DNA of 64,000 bases from Ramlibacter ginsenosidimutans (lineage in GTDB: Bacteria > Pseudomonadota > Gammaproteobacteria > Burkholderiales > Burkholderiaceae_C), in assembly GCF_042678185.1 (NCBI RefSeq), contig NZ_JBHUDQ010000007.1. One strand, given 5' to 3'. Below, piece after piece: positions 1 through 7,703 of this stretch. Position 1 is the first letter of the stretch. Each line of letters begins with the position of its first letter. Position numbers and translations under genes: made by a program. The notes beneath the pieces are model-generated. The model was given only the letters and a program-made list of their open reading frames with translations, was not told the origin of the DNA and did no database searches.

Positions 1-1817
1 GCGGGACCGGCATCGAGGGGCGCTTCAAGGCGCCGGTGACGTGGCCGCCGCCCGCACCCGCCAAGGAGCCCGGCCAGCCGGCGCCGCAGCGGCAGCGTCC
101 TCTCCCGGGAGAGAACCACGGCCCCTCGCGGACGGCGACCACGTTCACGACCGAGCTGCCGGCCTTCTTCGACCGCAACCTCGAGTCCTTCCTGCTGCAG
201 CACGACGTGGAGATCAGCGCCGTGCCGCTGCAGCAAGGCAGCACGCTCGCCACGCTGCTCTTCGGCTTCGGGCCGGCGCTGCTGATCATCGGCTTCTACG
301 TGTGGATGTACCGGCGCGCCGCGAAACAGGGCGGCGGCATGGGCGGAGGACTTGGCGGCGGCCTGTTCGGCATCGGCCGCAGCAAGGCCAAGCGCTATGA
401 CGCGGCCGATGCGGCCCACCGCGTGACCTTCGAGGACGTGGCCGGCATCGACGAGGCGGAGAACGAACTGGTGGAGATCGTCCAGTTCCTGAAGAACCCG
501 CAGAAGTACACCCGCCTGGGCGGCACGGCGCCCAAGGGCGTGCTGCTGATCGGCGCGCCCGGCACCGGCAAGACGCTGCTCGCGCGCGCCGTCGCCGGCG
601 AAGCGGGCGTGCCCTTCTTCTCGATGAGCGCTGCCGAGTTCGTGGAGATGATCGTCGGCGTGGGCGCGGCGCGCGTGCGCGACCTGTTCAAGCAGGCGCG
701 CGACAACGCGCCGGCAATCATCTTCATCGACGAGATCGATGCCATCGGCCGCGCGCGCGGCCAGATCGCCATCGGCGGCGCCAGCGAGCAGGAGCAGACG
801 CTGCAGCAGATCCTGACCGAGATGGACGGCTTCACCGGCCGCGAAGGCATCATCGTGCTGGCCGCGACCAACACCCCCGACGTGCTGGACCGCGCGCTGC
901 TGCGCCCCGGCCGCTTCGACCGCCGCGTGGTGGTCAACCTGCCGGACAAGGCCGGCCGCAACGCCATCCTGCAGGTGCACGTGCGCAAGGTGCCGCTGGC
1001 CGCCGACGTGAGCCTGGAGGAGCTGGCGCAGGCCACGCCGGGCTTCTCCGGCGCCGACCTGAAGAACCTGGTGAACGAGGCAGCGCTGCTGGCCGCGCGC
1101 CGCGACGAGGCATCGGTGCAGCAGAAGGACTTCCTCGATGCGCTGGAGAAGATCGTGCTCGGGCCCGAGCGGCCGCTGCTGCTGTCGCGCGACGACCGCG
1201 AGCGCATCGCGTACCACGAGAGCGGCCATGCCGTGCTGGGCCTGGTGGTGCCGGGCGCCGACCCCGTGCACCGCGTGAGCATCGTGCCGCGCGGCCAGGC
1301 GCTGGGCGTGACCTACCAGCGGCCGCAGACGGACCGCTACAACTATCCCGAGGCCTACCTGCGCGCGCGCATCGTCGGCATGCTCGGCGGCCGCGCGGCG
1401 GAGGAGCTCGTCTACGGAACCCGCACGACCGGCGCCGAGAACGACATCGAACAGGCGACCAACCTGGCGCGCAACATGGTGACGCGCTGGGGCATGAGCG
1501 ACGCCATCGGCCTGGTGCAGCTGGCGCCGCCGCAGAACCAGTTCCTGGGCACCTCCGGTTTCGGCGGCGGCGAGAAGCCCTTCAGCGAACAGACGGCCGC
1601 GCGCATCGACGCCGAAGTGCACCGCATCATCCACGCCTGCCACGAGGACGCGAAGCGCCTGCTGGACGAACACCGGTCCTCACTGGAGGGGCTGGTGCGC
1701 GCGCTGCTGCAGAAGGAGACTCTGTCGGAGCAGGAGATCCTGGACGCCACCGGGCTGCCGCCGGCGCCCGAGCTGCAAAGCCGTCCCCTGCACGACCTGA
1801 CCCAGCACACCCCCTGA
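1..1817 (+). CDS. ftsH: FtsH-family ATP-dependent zinc metalloprotease (5' end outside window)
   Basis: Membrane-anchored AAA+ protease that unfolds and degrades membrane and cytosolic proteins. The frame is open from base 3, and the residues before the first possible start (GTG at 36) already match the FtsH periplasmic domain, so the true start and first membrane helix lie upstream. Visible in order: second transmembrane helix (about bases 246-315), Walker A GAPGTGKT (near 555), Walker B IIFIDEID (near 720), second region of homology ending in RPGRFDRR (near 905), zinc site HESGH (near 1215) and the third-ligand region GAENDIEQAT (near 1430). One oddity: the pore loop reads EMIVGVGA, with isoleucine where FtsH proteins normally have phenylalanine. 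It is probably a paralogue rather than the housekeeping copy, because it is surrounded by unrelated metabolic genes; that is inference. Confidence 0.93.
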   Translation, partial: GTGIEGRFKAPVTWPPPAPAKEPGQPAPQRQRPLPGENHGPSRTATTFTTELPAFFDRNLESFLLQHDVEISAVPLQQGSTLATLLFGFGPALLIIGFYVWMYRRAAKQGGGMGGGLGGGLFGIGRSKAKRYDAADAAHRVTFEDVAGIDEAENELVEIVQFLKNPQKYTRLGGTAPKGVLLIGAPGTGKTLLARAVAGEAGVPFFSMSAAEFVEMIVGVGAARVRDLFKQARDNAPAIIFIDEIDAIGRARGQIAIGGASEQEQTLQQILTEMDGFTGREGIIVLAATNTPDVLDRALLRPGRFDRRVVVNLPDKAGRNAILQVHVRKVPLAADVSLEELAQATPGFSGADLKNLVNEAALLAARRDEASVQQKDFLDALEKIVLGPERPLLLSRDDRERIAYHESGHAVLGLVVPGADPVHRVSIVPRGQALGVTYQRPQTDRYNYPEAYLRARIVGMLGGRAAEELVYGTRTTGAENDIEQATNLARNMVTRWGMSDAIGLVQLAPPQNQFLGTSGFGGGEKPFSEQTAARIDAEVHRIIHACHEDAKRLLDEHRSSLEGLVRALLQKETLSEQEILDATGLPPAPELQSRPLHDLTQHTP

Positions 1818-1869
1818 TTCGAGCGCCACCGCGAGACGCTTCCCGCGGCGCCGCTAGCGGAGCCACACG

Positions 1870-2739
1870 ATGGACACGAACACTCCCACCCGCATGCCGG
1901 CGGCCTTCATCGGCCACGGCTCGCCCATGAACACGTTGGAGTCGAACGACTTCACGCGCAGCTGGCGTGCGCTCGGGCAGGCGCTGCCACGGCCGCGCGC
2001 GATCCTCTGCGTGTCGGCGCACTGGTTCATCAACGGCACGGCGGTCACCGCGATGCCCAGGCCGCGCGTCATCCACGACTTCTACGGCTTCCCGCCGGAG
2101 CTGTTCGCGTATGACTATCCCGCGCCCGGCAGCCCCGAGGTGGCGCAGGAAGTCGTGGACCTGCTGCAGCCCACGTACGTCGGGCTGGACCGGGACAGCT
2201 GGGGGCTGGACCACGGCACCTGGTCGGTGCTGGCCCACTTGTTCCCCGCGGCCGATGTTCCCGTGCTCCAGCTGTCCATCCATGCAGGCGCTCCACTCGC
2301 GTACCACGTGGACCTGGGCGCGCGGCTCGCGCCGCTGCGCGATCGCGGCGTGCTGGTGCTCGGGAGCGGCAACGTGGTGCACAACCTGCGCCGCCTCGAC
2401 CGCGGCCATGGCGACCGCGGCTTCGACTGGGCCGACCGCTTCGACGCGCACGTGCGCAACGTCATGACGACCCGGCCGGGCGAGCTCGCAGAAGTCGCTT
2501 CGGATCGCGACTGCGAACTGGCCGTGCCGACGCCGGAACATTTCCTGCCGCTGGCCTACATCGCCGGGATGTGCGCAGCAGCGGGCGAGACGCCGCAGCC
2601 GTTCTGCGAAGGCCGCACGCTGGGGTCGCTGAGCATGACGAGCTACCTGCTCGGCATGCAGCCGCCGGCGCCGCGCGGCCACGGTGACGACACCCAGTCA
2701 CTGCCCGGGCGCGTGCCGCCCGAGCAGACCAACACCTGA
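1870..2739 (+). CDS. ygiD: YgiD/DODA-type extradiol dioxygenase family protein
   Basis: A 289-residue protein of the LigB/DODA superfamily, closest in pattern to E. coli YgiD (4,5-DOPA dioxygenase extradiol). These enzymes bind one divalent metal and open catechol rings with O2. Family motifs are FIGHGSPMNTLE at the N-terminus, VSAHWF (about residue 50), HDFYGFPPEL, DHGTWSVL, GNVVHNL and PTPEHFLPL near the C-terminus; the histidines of the first, second, sixth and seventh correspond to the expected metal ligands. The ATG at 1870 follows the ftsH stop by 52 bases. Its stop abuts the stop of the convergent hydrolase gene with no spacer. The natural substrate in bacteria is uncertain, so the DOPA activity should not be taken as its physiological role. 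Confidence 0.88.
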   Translation: MDTNTPTRMPAAFIGHGSPMNTLESNDFTRSWRALGQALPRPRAILCVSAHWFINGTAVTAMPRPRVIHDFYGFPPELFAYDYPAPGSPEVAQEVVDLLQPTYVGLDRDSWGLDHGTWSVLAHLFPAADVPVLQLSIHAGAPLAYHVDLGARLAPLRDRGVLVLGSGNVVHNLRRLDRGHGDRGFDWADRFDAHVRNVMTTRPGELAEVASDRDCELAVPTPEHFLPLAYIAGMCAAAGETPQPFCEGRTLGSLSMTSYLLGMQPPAPRGHGDDTQSLPGRVPPEQTNT

Positions 2740-4104
2740 TCAGGGCGAGAACGGGTTCAGCTTGAACACGCCCTCCGTGGGCCGGCGCGGGATGATCACC
2801 TTGAGGAAGTGCGTGCAGTGGCGGCGCAGCCACCGGTCCTGCTTGAGCGCCTCATCCTGGACGTGCACGAGGTATTCGCCGAAGTTCGCGGCAGCTCCAA
2901 GGCGGAAATAGGCGACGTTGGGACCGGGCGGCGTCGCCCAGATGCTCACCTTCACCTCGTCCTGCTGCCCCGCCTCCTTGCCGTTGTAGAAGCGCGTGAA
3001 CATCACCGTGCGGTCGATGAAGAAGGTGCGGCAGGCGCCGTTCACGCCATTGACGTGCACGTCGCGGATCACGTCGGTCTGGAACACCGCCAGCGCCGCA
3101 TCGCGGGTGTCGTCGTCGGAGCCGTAGAACTCGATGAAGTGGTCGGCCACTGGATCGCCCAGGTCGTCGACCACGAAGGTATTGAGCTGGAAGAACTGGT
3201 GGTGCGTCGGGTCCTTGGGGTCGGCGAGCGCCTCGGTCGCCGCGAACCAGCGGTCGAGGATGTCCGTGTAGGCCTGCCGGTCCATCGGGCAGCCGAGGGC
3301 CTCCAGCACGAGGGGCAGCACGGACGGGCCGCCCTCGATGATCGAACCGTGGTCCACGTCGTCGAGCGCGTGGAACGCGAACGCGTCCAGCGGACCGACC
3401 CGGTTCCACACGGTGGCGGCGGGCTCGTTGCCCCGCGTGAAGTCGAGCGTGAGGCCGTAGCTGGTGAGATTGGCCGCCGCGGCGCGCACGGTGCCGTCCG
3501 CGCCGTTCTCGTTCAGGGGCCGGCGCAGGATCTGGTCGTAGCCCTTGATTCCGCTGATCACGAACGGCAGGCAACCCGACTCGCTGTACGGAACGAGCGA
3601 CGCCGAAGGCATCTGCCCGTCGTGCAGCACGTCGGCCAGCGCCAGGCGCCACTGGAACGGCGAGCCGAGCTCCAGCGCGTTGAGCATCTGCGTGCCGGTC
3701 TGGAACCAGTTGTCCATGCCCTTGGTGAGCCGCCCCACCATCGACTTGCCCATGGACGCCAGTCGCGAGCCGTAGTTCGCCGGCGCGAGCATCACCAGCC
3801 GCTGCATCCAGCGGCTGCCCCGGCCCGCGTCGAACATCGTGAGCCAGGTGCGCGCGACCAGCCCGCCGGTGCTGTGCACGATCATGTCGAAGGGCGTGGC
3901 GATGGAGCCGGAGGTCACGAGCTGCTGTAGCACCTCCTCCATGCGCTTGGCCACGTCGGGGATGGAGACGTCGTCGTCCTTGGAGATGTAGTCGCCCAGC
4001 CAGACCGGCGTGGTCTGGTAGCCGCTGCTGCGCAAGGCAGCGGCCAGCGTGTGGAAGGAGGCGGAGGTGTCGCTCCACCCGTGAAGAATGAGGACCTGTC
4101 GCAT
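2740..4104 (-). CDS. alpha/beta-hydrolase (lipase/esterase-like) with C-terminal beta-rich domain
   Basis: A 454-residue predicted serine hydrolase. The N-terminus starts directly with the oxyanion-region strand VLILHGWSD, so no signal peptide is seen and the enzyme is probably cytoplasmic. The nucleophile elbow reads IVHSTGG with Ser78, and VDHGSI (about residue 275) is a good candidate for the catalytic histidine. The last 150 residues form a separate module rich in beta-type sequence with no family I recognise. The fold resembles lipases and PGAP1-like esterases; the substrate cannot be read from the sequence. It ends exactly against the stop of the convergent ygiD gene. The start at 4104 is the first ATG ahead of the core fold, and the 182-base gap to the divergent cyclodeaminase gene shows no other gene. 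Confidence 0.75.
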   Translation of the reverse strand: MRQVLILHGWSDTSASFHTLAAALRSSGYQTTPVWLGDYISKDDDVSIPDVAKRMEEVLQQLVTSGSIATPFDMIVHSTGGLVARTWLTMFDAGRGSRWMQRLVMLAPANYGSRLASMGKSMVGRLTKGMDNWFQTGTQMLNALELGSPFQWRLALADVLHDGQMPSASLVPYSESGCLPFVISGIKGYDQILRRPLNENGADGTVRAAAANLTSYGLTLDFTRGNEPAATVWNRVGPLDAFAFHALDDVDHGSIIEGGPSVLPLVLEALGCPMDRQAYTDILDRWFAATEALADPKDPTHHQFFQLNTFVVDDLGDPVADHFIEFYGSDDDTRDAALAVFQTDVIRDVHVNGVNGACRTFFIDRTVMFTRFYNGKEAGQQDEVKVSIWATPPGPNVAYFRLGAAANFGEYLVHVQDEALKQDRWLRRHCTHFLKVIIPRRPTEGVFKLNPFSP

Positions 4105-4286
4105 GCGATCCCCCCCTGCCTCGTTGGTGTGGCGATGGTAGCCACGGCAACCCGGGGGAGGAAAGCTCTTTGTGGGCGACGGTAACAGCTGCGCGGCGAG
4201 CTCGCGTGTTCATGCGATGGTGTCCCCGGAGTGTGCCGCGGGCGCCGGCGTCGTAATCTCTCGGTCCCGCAGCAGCGAACCACGCC

Positions 4287-5216
4287 ATGAAGATCTTCGA
4301 CGCCGACGCCACCCGGGCCGCCCTGCCCTTCGAGCACCTGATTCCCGCGCTGCGCGAGCGGTTCGCGCAAGGCTGCGTCGTGCCGCCGCGGCACGTGCAC
4401 GAGGTGCCGGTGCCCGGCGGCGAGCCCTTCACCTCGCTGATCATGCCGGCCTGGGTCCCGGGCCGGTACTACGGTGTCAAGACGATCAACATCGCGCCGG
4501 GCAACGCGGCCCGCGGCCTGCCCGGCCTGCACGCGAGCTACCTGCTGTGCGACGGCAGCACGGGCGCGCCGCTGGCCGTCATCGACGGCGACGTGCTCAC
4601 GCACCGGCGCACCGCGGCGGCATCGGCGCTGGCCGCGCAATGGCTGGCGCCCGAGGACGCGAAGCACCTGCTGGTCGTGGGCGCGGGGCAGATCGCGCGG
4701 TTGCTGCCCGAGGCGTATCGCTGCGTTCGAGGTATCGAGCAGGTGAGCCTCTGGGCACGCGACCCGGGGAAGGCGCAAGCGCTCGCCGAGGCGCTGCGCG
4801 CGCAAGGCCTGCCCGTCGCGGCGGTCACCGACCTGCAGGCAGCCTGCGCGGCAGCGGACATCGTCAGCTGCGCGACCCTGGCGACCGAGCCCATCGTGCA
4901 CGGCGCCTGGCTGCGGCCGGGCACGCACCTCGACCTGATCGGCAGCTTCACGCCGGCCATGCGCGAAGCCGACGACGATTGCTTCGCGGGCGCGTCCATC
5001 TGGGTCGACACCGAGGAAGCGCTGCAGAAGAGTGGCGAGCTGCTGGAGCCGATGGGCCGGGGCGTGTTCCGGCACGAGGACGTGCGCGGGACGCTGGAAA
5101 TGCTCTCGCGTGGCGAGGTGCCGGGCCGGACATCGGCCGGCGAGCGCACCGTGTTCAAGTCGGTGGGGACCGGCCTGGAGGATCTGGCAGGCGCCGTGCT
5201 GATGCAGGAACCGTAG
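4287..5216 (+). CDS. ornithine cyclodeaminase / mu-crystallin family protein
   Basis: A 309-residue NAD(P)-dependent enzyme of the ornithine cyclodeaminase/mu-crystallin family. Members include ornithine and lysine cyclodeaminases, alanine dehydrogenases and ketimine reductases. Family hallmarks are YYGVKTINIAPGN (substrate loop, about residue 63), AVIDGDVLTHRRTAAASALAA (start of the dinucleotide domain), LLVVGAGQIARLLPEAY (Rossmann glycine motif, about residue 127) and GTHLDLIGSF. The C-terminal VFKSVGTGLEDLA is also typical. The exact substrate is not decided by these motifs. It is monocistronic: upstream is a divergent hydrolase, and its TAG stop is the first three bases of a large inverted repeat that probably ends the transcript. 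Confidence 0.88.
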   Translation: MKIFDADATRAALPFEHLIPALRERFAQGCVVPPRHVHEVPVPGGEPFTSLIMPAWVPGRYYGVKTINIAPGNAARGLPGLHASYLLCDGSTGAPLAVIDGDVLTHRRTAAASALAAQWLAPEDAKHLLVVGAGQIARLLPEAYRCVRGIEQVSLWARDPGKAQALAEALRAQGLPVAAVTDLQAACAAADIVSCATLATEPIVHGAWLRPGTHLDLIGSFTPAMREADDDCFAGASIWVDTEEALQKSGELLEPMGRGVFRHEDVRGTLEMLSRGEVPGRTSAGERTVFKSVGTGLEDLAGAVLMQEP

Positions 5217-5298
5217 GCTGGTGGTGAGCGAAGCGAACCCCAGCAATCAGCGCACCGCACCGCTGCCGCTGGGGTTCGCTCCGCTCACCGCCAGCCTA
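5214..5298. repeat. Large inverted repeat (29-bp arms), REP-like / possible bidirectional terminator
   Basis: Left arm 5214-5242 and right arm 5270-5298 are reverse complements over 29 bases with two mismatches, separated by a 27-base spacer. The arms contain GTGAGCGAAGCGAACCCC and its complement. The left arm includes the stop codon of the cyclodeaminase gene. There is no uridine tract after the stem, so it differs from a standard intrinsic terminator and looks more like a dispersed extragenic palindrome; it could still block transcription between the two operons. Confidence 0.85.
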
Positions 5299-5403
5299 CC
5301 TCACAGCCCGCGTACGGGCCAAGGGCGTTTCCAGGTTGCGTTCCGATGCCCCCACGAACCTCATCCGGCCTGCACAATGTCCCGATCCACGCGGAGACAA
5401 CGG

Positions 5404-6639
5404 ATGAGTGAACGCCCGCCCTTGCGACTGCATGTCCCGGAGCCCTCGGGGCGCCCGGGTCACGCCACCGACTTCTCCTACCTGCACCTGTCCGAAGCGG
5501 GCACTGTGCGCCGGCCGCCCATCGACACCTCGCACTTCGACACGCAGGACCTCGCGTACGACCTCATCCGCGTGCTCGATGCGCAAGGTCATGCCGTCGG
5601 ACCGTGGGTCCCCGAAGTGTCGGCCGAGCAACTGCGCCGGGGCCTGCGCGCCATGATGAAGACGCGCATCTTCGACGCCCGCATGCTGATCGCGCAGCGG
5701 CAGAAGAAGATCTCGTTCTACATGCAGTGCCTGGGCGAGGAGGCGATCGCCGTGGCGCATGCGCAGGCGCTGGAGCCGGGCGACATGTGCTTTCCCACCT
5801 ACCGGCAGCAGGGCCTGCTGCTCGCGCGCGATGACATCCCGCTGTCCGAGCTGATGTGCCAGCTGATGTCGAACGAGTGCGACCCGCTCAAGGGCCGGCA
5901 ATTGCCGGTGATGTATTCGTACAAGCGCGCCGGCTTCTTCTCGATCTCGGGCAACCTCGCCACGCAGTTCATCCAGGCCGTGGGCTGGGCGATGGCCTCC
6001 GCGATCCAGGGCGACACGCGCATCGCCTCGGGCTGGATCGGCGACGGCGCCACGGCGGAAGCCGACTTCCACAACGCGCTCACTTTCGCGCACGTGTACC
6101 GCGCGCCGGTGATCCTGAACGTCGTCAACAACCAGTGGGCGATCTCCACGTTCCAGGCGATCGCCGGCGGCGAGTCGACCACCTTCGCCGCGCGCGGCGT
6201 GGGCAGCGGCATCGCGTCGCTGCGCGTGGACGGGAACGACTTCCTCGCGGTGCTGGCCGCCTCGCGCTGGGCAGCGGAGCGCGCGCGCTCCAACCTGGGG
6301 CCGACGCTGATCGAATGGGTGACCTACCGCGCCGGCGCGCACTCGACCTCGGACGATCCGTCCAAGTACCGGCCCGCCGACGACGCGCAGCGCTTCCCGC
6401 TGGGCGACCCGGTACAGCGCCTGAAGCAGCACCTGATCGCGATCGGCGCCTGGTCCGAGCAGGAACACCAGCAGGTGCAGGCCGAACTGGAGGCCGAAGT
6501 GGCGGCTGCGCAGAAGGAAGCGGAGAGTCACGGCACGCTGCTCGACGGCCACATCCCGAGCGCGGCGACCATGTTCGACGACGTGTACGCCGAGATGCCC
6601 GCGCACCTGCGCGAGCAGATGCGGCAACTGGGGGTGTGA
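5404..6639 (+). CDS. bkdA1: branched-chain 2-oxoacid dehydrogenase E1 component, alpha subunit
   Basis: Thiamine-diphosphate-dependent E1 alpha subunit of the complex that oxidatively decarboxylates the 2-oxoacids of valine, leucine and isoleucine. The 411-residue product follows Pseudomonas BkdA1 closely as I remember it: PLRLHVPEPSGRPGHATDFS at the start, QRQKKISFYMQ, MCFPTYRQQG, the ThDP motif region WIGDGATAEADFHNAL...NNQWAIS, and the phosphorylation-loop region AGAHSTSDDPSKYRPAD. The start is set at 5404, with GGAG seven bases upstream. An in-frame GTG at 5221 would put translation inside the inverted repeat and add non-conserved residues. The gene is followed after one base by bkdA2. 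Confidence 0.95.
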   Translation: MSERPPLRLHVPEPSGRPGHATDFSYLHLSEAGTVRRPPIDTSHFDTQDLAYDLIRVLDAQGHAVGPWVPEVSAEQLRRGLRAMMKTRIFDARMLIAQRQKKISFYMQCLGEEAIAVAHAQALEPGDMCFPTYRQQGLLLARDDIPLSELMCQLMSNECDPLKGRQLPVMYSYKRAGFFSISGNLATQFIQAVGWAMASAIQGDTRIASGWIGDGATAEADFHNALTFAHVYRAPVILNVVNNQWAISTFQAIAGGESTTFAARGVGSGIASLRVDGNDFLAVLAASRWAAERARSNLGPTLIEWVTYRAGAHSTSDDPSKYRPADDAQRFPLGDPVQRLKQHLIAIGAWSEQEHQQVQAELEAEVAAAQKEAESHGTLLDGHIPSAATMFDDVYAEMPAHLREQMRQLGV

Positions 6640-6640
6640 C

Positions 6641-7702
6641 GTGCTGACGAAGGCGAAACAGGTCCCCGACGCCGCGGCTGCCGGCGAAGTGCGGACTATG
6701 ACGATGATCCAGGCGCTGCGCTCCGCGCTGGACGTGATGATGGAGCGCGACGACAAGGTCGTCGTGTTCGGGCAGGACGTCGGCTACTTCGGCGGCGTGT
6801 TCCGCGTGACCGAGGGGCTGCAGGCGAAGTACGGCAGCTCGCGCTGCTTCGACACGCCGATCAACGAGGGCGGCATCGTGGGCGCGGCGGTGGGCATGGC
6901 AGCCTACGGGCTGCGGCCGGTGGCGGAGATCCAGTTCGCCGACTACTTCTATCCGGCCAGCGACCAGATCGTGTCGGAGGCCGCGCGCCTGCGCTATCGC
7001 TCGGCGGGCGACTTCACCTGCCCGCTCACCATCCGCATGCCGTGCGGCGGCGGCATCTACGGCGGCCAGACGCACAGCCAGAGCCCGGAGGCGCTGTTCA
7101 CGCACGTGTGCGGCCTGCGCACCGTGATGCCCAGCAATCCGTACGACGCCAAGGGACTGCTGATCGCCGCCATCGAATGCGACGACCCGGTGATCTTCCT
7201 GGAGCCCAAGCGCCTGTACAACGGGCCGTTCGACGGGCACCACGACCGGCCGGTGGTGCCCTGGTCCAAGCACGAACTCGGCAACGTCCCCGAGGGCTAC
7301 TACCGCGTGCCGCTGGAATCCGCCGCCGTGGTGCGCCCCGGCACGCAGCTCACCGTGCTGGCCTACGGCACCATGGTGTGGGTGTCGCAGGCGGCGGCGC
7401 AGGAGAGCGGCATCGACGCCGAGATCATCGACCTGCGCTCCATCTGGCCCATGGACCTGGATGCGGTGGTCGCATCGGTGCAGAAGACCGGGCGCTGCGT
7501 GATCGTGCACGAAGCCACCAAGACCAGCGGCTTCGGCGCCGAGCTCTGCGCGCTGGTGCAGGAGCACTGCTTTTATCACCTCGAAGCGCCGATCGAGCGC
7601 GTGGCCGGCTGGGACACGCCCTACCCGCACGCGACCGAGTGGGCCTACTTCCCCGGCCCGGACCGCGTGGCCGCCGCCTTCCGGCGCGCGCTGGAGGGCT
7701 GA
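6641..7702 (+). CDS. bkdA2: branched-chain 2-oxoacid dehydrogenase E1 component, beta subunit
   Basis: The 353-residue E1 beta subunit pairs with BkdA1 to form the alpha2-beta2 decarboxylase. Typical stretches are MTMIQALRSALDVMMERDD, GQDVGYFGGVFRVTEGL, EIQFADYFYPASDQIVSEAA, the loop MPCGGGIYGGQTHSQSPEA and IDLRSIWPMDLD. The start chosen is the GTG at 6641, one base after the bkdA1 stop, which implies translational coupling. An internal ATG at 6699 (MTMIQ) would also leave the conserved core intact, so the first 19 residues are less certain. Only one base separates its stop from the ATG of bkdB. Confidence 0.95.
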   Translation: MLTKAKQVPDAAAAGEVRTMTMIQALRSALDVMMERDDKVVVFGQDVGYFGGVFRVTEGLQAKYGSSRCFDTPINEGGIVGAAVGMAAYGLRPVAEIQFADYFYPASDQIVSEAARLRYRSAGDFTCPLTIRMPCGGGIYGGQTHSQSPEALFTHVCGLRTVMPSNPYDAKGLLIAAIECDDPVIFLEPKRLYNGPFDGHHDRPVVPWSKHELGNVPEGYYRVPLESAAVVRPGTQLTVLAYGTMVWVSQAAAQESGIDAEIIDLRSIWPMDLDAVVASVQKTGRCVIVHEATKTSGFGAELCALVQEHCFYHLEAPIERVAGWDTPYPHATEWAYFPGPDRVAAAFRRALEG

Positions 7703-7703
7703 C

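Noticed and set aside
5221..5403. Upstream GTG start (5221) for bkdA1
   Set aside because: It would translate the right arm of the inverted repeat, and the Pseudomonas homologue begins at the residues encoded from 5404.
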